Shown in pieces: positions 39,686 to 48,297 of a stretch of DNA of 64,000 bases. The position numbers were made by a program, and so were the translations under genes. The notes under the pieces were generated by a model. That model worked only from the letters and a program-made list of their open reading frames with translations. It was not told where the DNA came from and searched no databases. Position 1 is the first letter of the stretch. The number at the start of each line of letters is the position of its first letter. Source of the stretch: Dickeya aquatica (GTDB lineage: Bacteria; Pseudomonadota; Gammaproteobacteria; Enterobacterales; Enterobacteriaceae); contig NZ_LT615367.1 in NCBI RefSeq assembly GCF_900095885.1, positions 1,116,001 to 1,180,000 of the forward strand, in the 5' to 3' direction.

Positions 39686-40252
39686 ATGAGAATATCTACA
39701 AAAATAAGTTTTACTCTGGGCATGGTTGTCGCAGCACTGTCTCCCGTTTATGCACAATCCGTTGAAGAGCCGGTACAGACCGTCATTACGGCGCTCGACT
39801 CGCCGTTGGCTGATAACCCGCTGTATGCGCGTTCAGAACAGAATACTGCTTCTGCTGAACACGGCCCGCTGCGTGCGCCAGCCCCGGCATTAAGTTCGGT
39901 GCGCGTCTATTCGGTCTATTCGGCACAAAAAGGCGGCTGGCAGGCTGTGCCGTCGGGCACCTTCTCGCTGAGCGGTTACACCGGTGGTACATTGCGTATT
40001 GCGGTGCTGGAAACGGGATACGGTGGTAATCGCATTGGCTGGATTAACGGCGGGCAAACCAGCCCGTATCAGGTGAATGCGGTGTGTATCGTGAATGGTC
40101 GTTATACCGAAACCTGCCCGGCGGGCACTATCGTTTCTGGCTGGATGGCCTATTTTAATGCCGATAACCTGTCATCGGTTGTATTCCGTTATCAATCAAC
40201 CTCAATTAATTCCCCTAACCGCACATTGAGTACCTCGCTCAATATTCAGTAA
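39686..40252 (+). CDS. Secreted YolA-like protein (DUF4879)
   Basis: This is a predicted exported protein of unknown function. From the ATG at 39686 it is 188 residues with a clear signal peptide (MRISTKISFTLGMVVAALSPVYA). A low-complexity, acidic-to-Ala/Pro linker runs to about residue 75. The compact C-terminal domain contains SSVRVYSVYSAQKGGWQ, GYTGGTLRIAVLETGYGGN, RIGWINGGQTSPYQ and the C-terminal STSINSPNRTLSTSLNIQ. A cysteine pair in VCIVNGRYTETCPAG probably forms a disulfide. From memory these blocks resemble YolA/DUF4879 proteins of Bacillus and plant-associated proteobacteria. An alternative ATG at 39671 exists; neither has a strong ribosome binding site. T-rich DNA precedes it and a terminator follows. 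Confidence 0.65.
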   Translation: MRISTKISFTLGMVVAALSPVYAQSVEEPVQTVITALDSPLADNPLYARSEQNTASAEHGPLRAPAPALSSVRVYSVYSAQKGGWQAVPSGTFSLSGYTGGTLRIAVLETGYGGNRIGWINGGQTSPYQVNAVCIVNGRYTETCPAGTIVSGWMAYFNADNLSSVVFRYQSTSINSPNRTLSTSLNIQ

Positions 40253-40261
40253 GGCCTTTTT

Positions 40262-40291
40262 ACAGGCGGCGTTAGCGCTGCCTGTGTTTTT
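40262..40291 (+). terminator. Terminator of the YolA-like gene
   Basis: ACAGGC-GGCG / CGCT-GCCTGT with loop TTAG forms a stem followed by GTTTTT, ten bases after the stop at 40252. Confidence 0.85.
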
Positions 40292-40376
40292 AACATCGCA
40301 GACGTATTGACTAAAACATACGTACTGGCAGCTCATTCAGTAATGTGCGTGATGATATTTTATGTGTTGGATCAAA

Positions 40377-40401
40377 ATAATTGATGAGCGTCATTAATTA
40401 T
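40377..40401. repeat. Inverted repeat upstream of the HipB-like gene
   Basis: ATAATTGATGA and TCATTAATTAT flank GCG and are complementary at 10 of 11 positions. The repeat lies about 70 bp before the regulator gene at 40470, the usual place for an autoregulatory operator of an HTH_3 protein. Binding is inferred from symmetry and position only. Confidence 0.55.
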
Positions 40402-40469
40402 CCGTGAGATTTACTTCGGAGGTGATAAAATAGCCACGGTTTTCATTCACGCGTATGGCGGTAGGTATT

Positions 40470-40913
40470 ATGAGATTCAGCACCATGAGCGAAGGCGAAA
40501 TTATCACCGAGCTGTGTCAGCGGATAAAAGACGCCCGCATTCAGCAACGATTATCGCAGGTGGATTTGGCCGAGCGGGCCGGGCTTGGTATTGCGACCAT
40601 CAAACGCGCTGAAATGGGCGAATCCATCACCTTGAGCAGCTTGCTGTCTATCCTGCGTGGATTAAACCGGTTACATCAACTGGAAGGCATTCTGTTTGAT
40701 ACCGAAGTGGAAAACTTCAACGCCCGGTTAAACGGCGGGCAACCCCGAACCCCGGTACGTATTCGCAAGAAAACCAGCGAGACAAACACGGTGCCTGCCG
40801 CTCTGTCGGATGCGATGCCGAAACCGGTTGCCAGCGCCCTTGACTGGTATGTGTCGGCCGCAGAAAACAACCTTATCTGGTCATGGCCGGATAACGAGAA
40901 AAAAAACGCCTGA
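40470..40913 (+). CDS. Orphan HipB-like XRE-family regulator
   Basis: This is a 147-residue helix-turn-helix DNA-binding protein. The HTH_3 domain covers about residues 12-70 (LCQRIKDARIQQRLSQVDLAERAGLGIATIKRAEMGESITLSSLLSILRGL), with the XRE pattern LSQ-x-DLAERAGL. The following LHQLEGILFDTEVE is typical of HipB-type regulators that pair with HipA kinases. The C-terminal 70 residues are basic and then acidic, without a recognised domain, ending in ENNLIWSWPDNEKKNA. I chose ATG 40470 because GTAGG lies five bases upstream. No HipA kinase gene is present; sdaB follows on the opposite strand. Confidence 0.75.
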   Translation: MRFSTMSEGEIITELCQRIKDARIQQRLSQVDLAERAGLGIATIKRAEMGESITLSSLLSILRGLNRLHQLEGILFDTEVENFNARLNGGQPRTPVRIRKKTSETNTVPAALSDAMPKPVASALDWYVSAAENNLIWSWPDNEKKNA

Positions 40914-40921
40914 ACAAAGGC

Positions 40922-40947
40922 AAAAACGCCGGGTGGTATCCCGGCGT
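40922..40947 (-). terminator. Terminator of sdaB
   Basis: ACGCCGGG / CCCGGCGT is followed in the minus direction by TTTTTG, about 35 bp beyond the sdaB stop. It lies at the end of the convergent HTH gene and may serve both. Confidence 0.88.
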
Positions 40948-40980
40948 GTAAAGGGTGATGCTGGGTGATGGCCGCGAAGG

Positions 40981-42351
40981 TTATTCGCACTGCACCACTT
41001 TAATGGCCAGCCCGCCGCGCGAGGTTTCACGGTATTTGGCATTCATGTCTTTGCCGGTTTCATACATCGTTTCAATCACCTTATCCAGCGACACCCGGGG
41101 TTCACTGGAACGGCGAATCGCCATCCGTGCGGCATTGATAGCCTTGACGGATGCAATCGCATTGCGCTCAATGCACGGCACCTGTACCTGGCCTGCCACC
41201 GGATCGCAGGTTAATCCGAGGTTATGCTCCATGCCGATTTCTGCGGCAATGCACACCTGTTCCGGGTTGGCTCCAAGCAACTCGGCAAGACCCGCCGCTG
41301 CCATCGAACAAGCGACGCCAACTTCCCCCTGGCACCCGACTTCTGCACCAGAAATTGAGGCGTTGGTTTTAAACAGGATGCCAATGGCTCCTGAGGCCAG
41401 AAAATAACGCAGGCAGGTATCGGGTGTGACCGGCTGAATAAAACGGTCATAGTAGGCGAGCACCGCGGGAATAATGCCGCAGGCACCGTTGGTTGGTGCC
41501 GTCACAACTCGCCCCCCGGCAGCATTCTCTTCAGAAACCGCCATGGCAAACATGTTTACCCAGTCCATGGCGTCCATCGGGTCATTGGAAAAGCGGCCAT
41601 TGGTAAACAACAGGCGGTGGAGTGCAGAAGCGCGGCGCGGCACTCGCAGCGGGCCTGGCAGCACACCTTCGGTGTTCATACCACGGTGGATGGCATTCTG
41701 CATGGTTTGCCAGACTGCCGCGAAGTAGGCCTCAAGCGACTCACGGCCATGCATGGCAATTTCGTTTTTCATCATCACCGCAGAGAGCGACAGACAATTG
41801 TCGTGGCAGTGTTGCAGTAATTGTCGCGCAGAGTAGAACGGCCACGGAGCCTGCTCGTCCTGCGTTATGGGCTGGCCAAAGTGTTCCTGATCGACGACAA
41901 ATCCGCCACCAATCGAATAGTAGGTCTTGCTATACAGCACATGTTGATGGGCATCCAGTGCACGAATGGTCATGCCATTTTCATGTAAGGGCAGATTTTC
42001 GGGCTGAAAACGCAGTGCGTGCTCCAGTGGGAAATTGACTTCATAGCGGCCATTGAGCAGCGGCAGGCGCTGCGTTTGCTGTACCTGCTGGATAAAGGCC
42101 GGAATAGCATCGATATCCACGCTATCGGGCAGATTACCTGCCAGCCCCATGATAATCGCGATATCGGTATGGTGGCCTTTGCCGGTCAATGCCAGCGAGC
42201 CGTAGACATCCACAACAAGGCTATCAACCAGCGGCATCAGCGACTGCTTGAGCAGGTCGTCAGTAAACATATTGCCAGCTTTCATCGGGCCAACGGTATG
42301 GGAGCTGGAAGGGCCGATACCAATTTTGAAAATATCAAATACGCTGACCAT
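40981..42351 (-). CDS. sdaB: L-serine ammonia-lyase (iron-sulfur type)
   Basis: This enzyme deaminates L-serine to pyruvate and ammonia using a [4Fe-4S] cluster. The 456-residue product has the N-terminal SVFDIFKIGIGPSSSHTVGPM, the S-rich catalytic NGACGIIPAVLAYY, and the cluster cysteines in SGAEVGCQGEVGVACSMAAAG and GLTCDPVAGQVQVPCIERN. The C-terminus is SRGGLAIKVVQC. It is called sdaB rather than sdaA because it follows the serine transporter gene sdaC by 59 bp, the E. coli sdaCB arrangement. Confidence 0.95.
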   Translation of the reverse strand: MVSVFDIFKIGIGPSSSHTVGPMKAGNMFTDDLLKQSLMPLVDSLVVDVYGSLALTGKGHHTDIAIIMGLAGNLPDSVDIDAIPAFIQQVQQTQRLPLLNGRYEVNFPLEHALRFQPENLPLHENGMTIRALDAHQHVLYSKTYYSIGGGFVVDQEHFGQPITQDEQAPWPFYSARQLLQHCHDNCLSLSAVMMKNEIAMHGRESLEAYFAAVWQTMQNAIHRGMNTEGVLPGPLRVPRRASALHRLLFTNGRFSNDPMDAMDWVNMFAMAVSEENAAGGRVVTAPTNGACGIIPAVLAYYDRFIQPVTPDTCLRYFLASGAIGILFKTNASISGAEVGCQGEVGVACSMAAAGLAELLGANPEQVCIAAEIGMEHNLGLTCDPVAGQVQVPCIERNAIASVKAINAARMAIRRSSEPRVSLDKVIETMYETGKDMNAKYRETSRGGLAIKVVQCE

Positions 42352-42410
42352 AGGAGGTTCCTTTCAGATGGTGCAGGCTGCATGTGCCTGCACCGGGGGG
42401 CAAACAGAGA

Positions 42411-43694
42411 TTACTCGAACAGGGTGTAGACAATGGCGGTGATGGCAATCAGGCCCAGCAGGGTGACAAACACATTGCTCAACGCGCCGCTGTACTGACG
42501 CATTGCCGGAACTTTACGGATGGCGTACATCGGCATCAGGAACAGCAGGCAGGCAATAACCGGGCCACCCATCGTTTCTATCATGCCCAGAATACTGGGG
42601 TTCAGCGTGGCAACCAGCCAGGTGGTGAGCAGCATAAACAGCGCGGTAATGCGGTTTAGCCTGGCTACCGGAACGGTTTTACCCCGGCTACGCAGCATTT
42701 TTATCATCATGCCGTTAAGGCCTTCACCGGCACCCAGATAGTGACCGAGGAACGATTTGGAGATGGCGATGGTGGCAATAACCGGAGCCATGTATCCCAT
42801 CACCGGGTTGTTAAAGTGGTTGGCCAGGTAAGACAGAATCGAAATGTTCTGTGATTTGGCTTCCATCAAATCCGCCGGGGAAAGGGCAAGCACACAGCTG
42901 AACACGAAGAACATCACTGTCAGCACCATCATGATGTGGCTGCAAGCCAGAATACGGGAGCATTTTTTCTCGGCGTTTTCGCCATATTCACGGCGTTTCG
43001 CCACCGCAAATGAGGAAATAATCGGAGAATGGTTAAAGGAGAAAACCATGACCGGAATAGCCAGCCATAACGTCGCCAGCAAGCTATTACCGGTAGTGCT
43101 ATTTGTCAGCGAAATATTATGAAAAACAGTGGTATTCCAGTGCGGTACCAAATACAGCGCCAGCATCATTAATACGGCCACAAACGGATAAACCAGAACA
43201 CTCATGGCTTTTACAATCATGGCTTCACCAAAGCGCACAATAAACATTAAGCCAAGGATCAGCAGTAATGATAAAACGGCGCGAGGCGGTGACGGCAAAT
43301 GCAGCTGGTGAGTAATAAAGCTGTCAACCGTATTGGTAATCGCAACGCTGTAAACCAGAAGAATCGGATAAATAGCGAAAAAATAAAGCAGGGTAATTAA
43401 TTTCCCTGCACCGGTGCCGAAATGCTCTTCCACCACTTCGGTAATATCTTCACCATTTTTTTTACCCGATAACACGAAGCGGCATAATGCACGGTGAGAG
43501 AAATACGTCATCGGGAATGCAATGATTGCCATAATAATCAATGGAATCAAACCACCAATACCCGCATTGATGGGTAAAAACAGTACGCCTGCGCCAATTG
43601 CCGTGCCATACAGGCCAAGCATCCAGACGGTATCTGTCTTACGCCAGGCTGAAGTTTGCTCCAGTACCTGGCTGCTATCTTGGATTGTGCTCAT
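42411..43694 (-). CDS. sdaC: Serine transporter SdaC
   Basis: SdaC is a proton-coupled L-serine importer of the HAAAP family in the inner membrane. The 427-residue product (E. coli 429) has eleven predicted membrane helices and the blocks DTVWMLGLYGTAIGAGVLFLP, FPMTYFSHRALCRFVLSG, and SFNHSPIISSFAVAKRREYG. ATG 43694 is chosen because AGGAGA lies seven bases upstream and the product starts MSTIQDSSQV; upstream in-frame residues are not conserved. It forms an operon with sdaB. Confidence 0.95.
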   Translation of the reverse strand: MSTIQDSSQVLEQTSAWRKTDTVWMLGLYGTAIGAGVLFLPINAGIGGLIPLIIMAIIAFPMTYFSHRALCRFVLSGKKNGEDITEVVEEHFGTGAGKLITLLYFFAIYPILLVYSVAITNTVDSFITHQLHLPSPPRAVLSLLLILGLMFIVRFGEAMIVKAMSVLVYPFVAVLMMLALYLVPHWNTTVFHNISLTNSTTGNSLLATLWLAIPVMVFSFNHSPIISSFAVAKRREYGENAEKKCSRILACSHIMMVLTVMFFVFSCVLALSPADLMEAKSQNISILSYLANHFNNPVMGYMAPVIATIAISKSFLGHYLGAGEGLNGMMIKMLRSRGKTVPVARLNRITALFMLLTTWLVATLNPSILGMIETMGGPVIACLLFLMPMYAIRKVPAMRQYSGALSNVFVTLLGLIAITAIVYTLFE

Positions 43695-44174
43695 GAATGT
43701 TTCTCCTAGGTGAACACAGAGTATAAAAATACCGTACCGGCCACAGACCAATACAGAGATAATTCGCAGGTGCCACACAAGACATCATGTGAATTGTTGT
43801 CATGTTTATAGTGGCAGCATTTTATATCCTGAGCGTTGAGGAATAATAGTGAGGTGATCACAGAAACGAACGGAAGTAAATTATTTTAGCACTGAATAAA
43901 TAAAAATAAAATATCATTATTGATGCCTTAAATAATTTATTTTCACTGGTATCTTTTTTGATGCGTTAATTAATTGGAGTGAATGAATAACATGAGGAAA
44001 TAACATCGCTGGTAAATAAAATACGCCGAGTGAAAAAACAGCACAACGTATTCATGGAAAAATGATGTTATGGGAAGATGAGGCGACAGAAATATGGCCT
44101 GAAAGAAATAGGACATCATAAAAACACATCGTCATAACACCATGTCATTAACCCGATTATCACACCCTGTTAAT
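43695..44174 (-). promoter_or_regulatory. sdaC upstream region, AT-rich, no gene
   Basis: This 480-bp gap has no credible gene. On the minus strand TATAAA (43826-43821) could be the sdaC -10. A TGTGA half-site at 43862-43858, followed by TCACCTCACT, is centred about 41 bases upstream of the start it would imply. That spacing suits CRP, but the second half-site is offset by one base, so the assignment is weak. The remainder is an A/T-rich tract with scattered short palindromes such as TTAATTAA. Confidence 0.35.
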
Positions 44175-44197
44175 ATCGGGCAGGCTGGCTGCCCGAT
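44175..44197 (-). terminator. Probable terminator of purK
   Basis: ATCGGGCAG / CTGCCCGAT is a perfect 9-bp stem with a five-base loop, 13 bp after the purK stop. The following minus-strand sequence (ATTAAC) is not T-rich, so termination strength is uncertain. Confidence 0.55.
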
Positions 44198-44209
44198 GAC
44201 ATATCCGTG

Positions 44210-45280
44210 TTAACCGCCCAGGTGCTTCCCGGCCCAGAGCAGGCCCGACTGATAAGCCTCTGGCAACAGCGGAGCCAGTTGGGTCAATGCGGTGCGCAGC
44301 GCGGTTTCACTGGGGTGATTCAGGTTCAGGTGGCCGACTTTTCGCCCTGCTCGTACCTCTTTTTCATACCAGTGCAGGTGAATCAAGGGGAGCGTTAACC
44401 ACGCGGGATTCAGGTCGGTGCCAATCAAGTTCACCATCACCGACGGGCTGGCAACCACCGGTACTGGCAACGGCAGGTCGAGAATCGCCCGCAGGTGCAG
44501 TTCGAACTGGCTGATGGATGCACCGTTTTGCGTCCAGTGGCCGCTGTTGTGCACGCGGGGAGCCAGCTCGTTAATCAGCAGGCGATCGCCGACCACAAAG
44601 CACTCCATGGCCATCACACCAACGTAATTCAGGTGATTCATGATGGCCGACAGCATCTGCTCAGCCTGTTGCTGCAAAACCGCATCCGGCTCAGGCAGCG
44701 CGACGCTGGTGCGCAGAATGCCCTCTTCATGCAGGTTGTGGGTGAGCGGATAAAATACGCATTGACCTTGTGCGTTGCGTGCACCCACCAGCGAGACTTC
44801 GCCGGAAAACGCGATACCCTGCTCAACAATGCATTCACCGTAGCACTCGGCAGGCAGGCCTGGCTCCTCTGCGGGGCGGATACGCCACTGGCCGCGGCCG
44901 TCATAACCGCCGACACGGCGCTTGACGATGGCAAGCTCGCCAAGCGCGGCAAACACCTGGGGCCACTCTGATGCCGATGCCAGTAACTGCCAGGGCGCGG
45001 TCGCCAGATTGAGCGTATCCAGCAGCTGCTTTTGGCTATAGCGATCGGCCAGCCGTGGGAAAATATCGCGGTTGACGAAGGCGGGGTGCTGCGCCAACTG
45101 GCGGGTCAGCGCGGTTTCAGGCCAGCGTTCTATCTCTGCGGTGATAATGCTGTGCTGTACCGGAACCGACTCCGGCTCGGCATCCAGCCCGACGGGGTAA
45201 ACCGCAATACCGAGCGGTTCACCGGCCTGACGTAGCATACGGCCTAACTGGCCGTTGCCCAGAACGCAAACCGGTTTCAT
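44210..45280 (-). CDS. purK: N5-carboxyaminoimidazole ribonucleotide synthase
   Basis: PurK converts AIR, ATP and bicarbonate to N5-CAIR in purine synthesis. The 356-residue ATP-grasp protein begins [20 protein letters not shown]. It has the ATP-grasp lysine region [16 protein letters not shown], the [17 protein letters not shown] segment and the metal-binding [30 protein letters not shown] overlap with purE shows coupling. Length matches E. coli (355). Confidence 0.96.
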   Translation of the reverse strand: MKPVCVLGNGQLGRMLRQAGEPLGIAVYPVGLDAEPESVPVQHSIITAEIERWPETALTRQLAQHPAFVNRDIFPRLADRYSQKQLLDTLNLATAPWQLLASASEWPQVFAALGELAIVKRRVGGYDGRGQWRIRPAEEPGLPAECYGECIVEQGIAFSGEVSLVGARNAQGQCVFYPLTHNLHEEGILRTSVALPEPDAVLQQQAEQMLSAIMNHLNYVGVMAMECFVVGDRLLINELAPRVHNSGHWTQNGASISQFELHLRAILDLPLPVPVVASPSVMVNLIGTDLNPAWLTLPLIHLHWYEKEVRAGRKVGHLNLNHPSETALRTALTQLAPLLPEAYQSGLLWAGKHLGG

Positions 45281-45786
45281 GCCTCTTCCCTCGGGTCTGG
45301 GTGAGTGAGCACTTCGTCGGTTTGCGCCTGACGCCAGGCGGCAAGACGTGTTGCCAGCTCACGGTCATGGCGTGCCAGAATCTGCGCGGCCAGCAGCGCG
45401 GCGTTGGCCGCACCGGCTTTGCCGATAGCCAGCGTACCGACCGGAATGCCGCGCGGCATTTGGACGATGGAGTAAAGGCTGTCAACGCCGCTTAATGCTG
45501 CGCTTTGCACCGGTACACCCAGCACCGGCACCAGCGTTTTCGCCGCCAGCATACCCGGCAGATGTGCCGCGCCACCTGCGCCAGCGATGATGACATCAAA
45601 GCCGTTTTCATCAGCCTGCTCGGCAAAGCGAAACAGTTTGTCGGGCGTGCGGTGTGCAGAGACGACTTCGACGTGATAAGGCAGGTTCAGCGTTGTGAGA
45701 ATGTCTGCGGCAAACTGCATGGTGGCCCAGTCACTCTTTGAACCCATGACAATAGCGATTTTCGCCGGGGCAGCGTTGGATGACAT
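45277..45786 (-). CDS. purE: N5-carboxyaminoimidazole ribonucleotide mutase
   Basis: PurE isomerises N5-CAIR to CAIR. The 169-residue product equals the E. coli length and shows [43 protein letters not shown] and the [15 protein letters not shown] active-site segment. I chose ATG 45786 by homology; GGAG lies ten bases upstream. A PurR operator and promoter lie 140-175 bp upstream. It forms the purEK operon. Confidence 0.96.
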   Translation of the reverse strand: MSSNAAPAKIAIVMGSKSDWATMQFAADILTTLNLPYHVEVVSAHRTPDKLFRFAEQADENGFDVIIAGAGGAAHLPGMLAAKTLVPVLGVPVQSAALSGVDSLYSIVQMPRGIPVGTLAIGKAGAANAALLAAQILARHDRELATRLAAWRQAQTDEVLTHPDPREEA

Positions 45787-45924
45787 GCCTGTAATGCTCC
45801 TGTGGTTTGCATGACGATGGTGAGCTATCAACGACGATAGAACGTGGCGGTCATCGTGCGTGATGCGGTCATTGCGTGGCGCAACGGCGACCTGCCAGCC
45901 AAGCCACAGGTCGCGAGGGCGTAG

Positions 45925-45962
45925 AGCATATCATGAGCCAGAGGGGAGGAAAACGGTTGCGT
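45925..45962 (-). promoter_or_regulatory. purEK promoter with PurR operator
   Basis: On the minus strand ACGCAACCGTTTTCCT (45962-45947) is the same 16-mer as I recall for the E. coli purE PurR operator. TTTTCC (45953-45948) and TATGCT (45930-45925) separated by 17 bases form a promoter whose -35 overlaps the operator, explaining repression by PurR-hypoxanthine. Confidence 0.85.
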
Positions 45963-46008
45963 GGCGATGAAAAGGGCTTCTGACGGCAAAAATTCGGTAA
46001 ATCGCGTG

Positions 46009-46731
46009 TTACAGCGCAAAGGTGGTCAGACGCAGGCCGTCATGATTCACCTGCAAAACAGACCCCTGATGATGCCATGCCCCAAGTACGGCCCGCTCGG
46101 CGGTGAGGCCTGCGCCATCAATGTGATGAATGGCCGGGCGATGGGTGTGGCCGTGGATCAACAACGTCGCCTGATGGTGTTGCAACCGTGCTATCACCGC
46201 TGCGGCATTCACATCCATAATCGTCATGGATTTATGCTGATTGGCCTGCTGGCTGGCTGCACGCATCCGGGCGGCGATACTCAGGCGTAACGAGAGAGGT
46301 AATAACCTGAAAAGAAACTGAATCAACGGGTTGTGAACTTTGCGGCGAAAGCGTTGATACGCCAGATCGTCCGTACACAGCGTGTCGCCGTGCATTAACA
46401 GTGTGCGGCGGCCATACAGGGTGAGCACCGTTTCCGTCGGCAATAGCTGTAAACCGCTGCGACGGGCGAAGTGTTTACCGAGTAAAAAATCACGATTGCC
46501 GTGCACAAAGTAACAAGGGGTGCCGTTTTGCGTCAGGTCATGCAGCGCGTTGGCGACGGTGCTGTGCAGTGTCGCCGGGTCGTCGTCGCCTATCCAGGCA
46601 TCGAACAGATCGCCAAGAATGTACAGGGCGTCAGCTCCCGGTGCCTCTTCACGCAGAAAACGCAGAAAACCGGCGGTGATCGCCGGTTCGTGCTCACTAA
46701 GGTGCAGATCGCTAATAAATAGCGTGGTCAT
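46009..46731 (-). CDS. lpxH: UDP-2,3-diacylglucosamine diphosphatase
   Basis: LpxH cleaves UDP-2,3-diacylglucosamine to lipid X and UMP in lipid A synthesis, at the cytoplasmic face of the inner membrane. The 240-residue calcineurin-like phosphoesterase has every metal motif: [40 protein letters not shown] and LIHGHTHRP. It starts nine bases after ppiB ends. Length equals E. coli LpxH. Confidence 0.97.
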   Translation of the reverse strand: MTTLFISDLHLSEHEPAITAGFLRFLREEAPGADALYILGDLFDAWIGDDDPATLHSTVANALHDLTQNGTPCYFVHGNRDFLLGKHFARRSGLQLLPTETVLTLYGRRTLLMHGDTLCTDDLAYQRFRRKVHNPLIQFLFRLLPLSLRLSIAARMRAASQQANQHKSMTIMDVNAAAVIARLQHHQATLLIHGHTHRPAIHHIDGAGLTAERAVLGAWHHQGSVLQVNHDGLRLTTFAL

Positions 46732-46740
46732 GCAACTGAA

Positions 46741-47235
46741 TTACTCGCTAACGGTGACATGAGTCACCACGACATCTTCTTTCGGCACATCCTGATGCAT
46801 ACCGCTGCGCCCGGTTGCCACGGCTTTGATTTTGTCTACCACGTCCATACCTTCTGCCACTTCGGCAAATACGCAATAGCCCCAGCCATTCATGCTTTCA
46901 GATTTGAAATTCAGAAAATCATTATCGACCACGTTAATGAAGAACTGCGCAGTGGCAGAGTGCGGGTCAGCCGTGCGAGCCATCGCCAGCGTACCGCGAT
47001 TGTTCGCCAGACCGTTGTTCGCTTCGTTCTTGATGGGGGCGTTGGTGTCTTTCTGTTTCATGCCCGGTTCAAAGCCGCCGCCCTGGATCATGAAACCATT
47101 AATAACGCGGTGAAAAATGGTGTTATCGTAAAAACCGCTGCGGCAGTAGTTCAGAAAGTTTTCCACGCTAAGCGGTGCTTTATCCGCAAAGGTGTTAATC
47201 ACGATGTCGCCGTGGTTGGTATGAAACGTAATCAT
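46741..47235 (-). CDS. ppiB: Cytoplasmic peptidyl-prolyl isomerase B (cyclophilin)
   Basis: PpiB is the cytoplasmic cyclophilin-type prolyl isomerase. The 164-residue product begins [13 protein letters not shown] and contains the active-site [19 protein letters not shown], the [23 protein letters not shown] block and [10 protein letters not shown]. It is the first gene of the ppiB-lpxH pair, as in E. coli. Confidence 0.97.
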   Translation of the reverse strand: MITFHTNHGDIVINTFADKAPLSVENFLNYCRSGFYDNTIFHRVINGFMIQGGGFEPGMKQKDTNAPIKNEANNGLANNRGTLAMARTADPHSATAQFFINVVDNDFLNFKSESMNGWGYCVFAEVAEGMDVVDKIKAVATGRSGMHQDVPKEDVVVTHVTVSE

Positions 47236-47577
47236 AAATGAACCTTACTGTAAGCCAATACACAGAATAATGAGAGATGTTCACCAAGGCGCGAAGCCGC
47301 CAAGAGCGCTCTTATAACATAAGTGAATGGTTGAGTCAGCATAGGGGAGGGGCGTCAGTTAGTCTGATTGCTACCGTACGTTATTTTATTTCAAATTTAT
47401 TCGTTTACCTTACCTATTTCATTGAATTTATTTGAAATACATTTTTATTGCGTTAAATCAATAATTGGTTTCATTTCGATAGGTTTTTTTACTTTCTAAA
47501 TTTATTCTAACTGCGGTTGATAGTCACTCTCGTTAACGCACTGTTCATTCAATATTCACTATACAGGTAGGTAAATT
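47236..47577. other. AT-rich gap between ppiB and the DoxX gene
   Basis: This 342-bp region separates divergent genes. The half near the DoxX gene is a run of A/T-rich sequence (around 47380-47510) without a clear -35/-10 pair that I would defend. I see no RNA gene or open reading frame of note. It must contain both promoters. Confidence 0.5.
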
Positions 47578-48000
47578 ATGTTAGACCGGATTAATCAGCT
47601 GTTAGACAACCCGGACGGCGGCAAGCTGGTTTTACGACTGGCATTCAGTATTCTGATGTTGTTTCACGGTGTTCATAAACTCATCGCAGGTGTCGGCGCT
47701 ATTCAGGGAATGCTGGCTGCTCACGGCTTGCCGGGGTTTATTGCTTATGGTGTATTTGTCGGAGAGGTGATTACACCGGTTCTGATGATTCTGGGGATTT
47801 TGACTCGCCCGGCTGCGCTGTCTTTCTCGTTTACCATGCTGGTGGCGTTCCTGCTGGCACACCCTGAAGCGATTTTCACGCTGGATAAAACCGGTGCCTG
47901 GGGAATTGAGGGCGTGGCTGTCTATTTCTTTGCCGGTATTGCCATTGCCTTGCTGGGTAGCGGTAAATACTCTGTGATGAGTAATCCGCGCTGGCGCTAA
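47578..48000 (+). CDS. DoxX family membrane protein
   Basis: This is a small inner-membrane protein of the DoxX/YphA family, with a role that is not firmly known (redox or membrane-stress functions are proposed for relatives). The 140-residue product has four hydrophobic helices and the family block LRLAFSILMLFHGVHKLIAGVGAIQGMLAAHGLPGFIAYGVFVGEVITP. It ends in GSGKYSVMSNPRWR. CAGGTAGGTAAATT precedes the ATG. It is an insertion relative to the E. coli ppiB-cysS junction and is followed by its own strong terminator. Confidence 0.85.
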   Translation: MLDRINQLLDNPDGGKLVLRLAFSILMLFHGVHKLIAGVGAIQGMLAAHGLPGFIAYGVFVGEVITPVLMILGILTRPAALSFSFTMLVAFLLAHPEAIFTLDKTGAWGIEGVAVYFFAGIAIALLGSGKYSVMSNPRWR

Positions 48001-48052
48001 ATGCTATTGGCGATAAAAACGTGCGCTGATCGTGCTTGCGCGCTCACCACTG

Positions 48053-48084
48053 AACAAACCCGGCCATGGCCGGGTTTGTTCGTT
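48053..48084 (+). terminator. Terminator after the DoxX gene
   Basis: AACAAACCCGGCC / GGCCGGGTTTGTT with a short AT centre is a near-perfect palindrome followed by CGTTT, so it can terminate from either side. The remaining 48085-48297 holds the cysS promoter region; I see no gene. Confidence 0.85.
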
Positions 48085-48297
48085 TACCCCATCTGGATGA
48101 TGAATAGCCGACAATGGCCTAATAATAGGTGCGTTGGCTTGCAATAGCGCAGGGTTCAGGTTTCAATACGCAGCTGGATCCGAAAACCGGATAAACACTG
48201 ATTTTATTAATGATGCGTACCGCAGACTGTTTTGCGCACTTCCTGCGATGACCCCGTCCTGCGACCCCCTGGCTTGTGAACACCATGGAATGCCCTG

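Noticed and set aside
46756..46769. matS-like GTGAC-N4-GTCAC sequence in ppiB
   Set aside because: The spacer is four bases, while matS needs three (GTGACRNYGTCAC).
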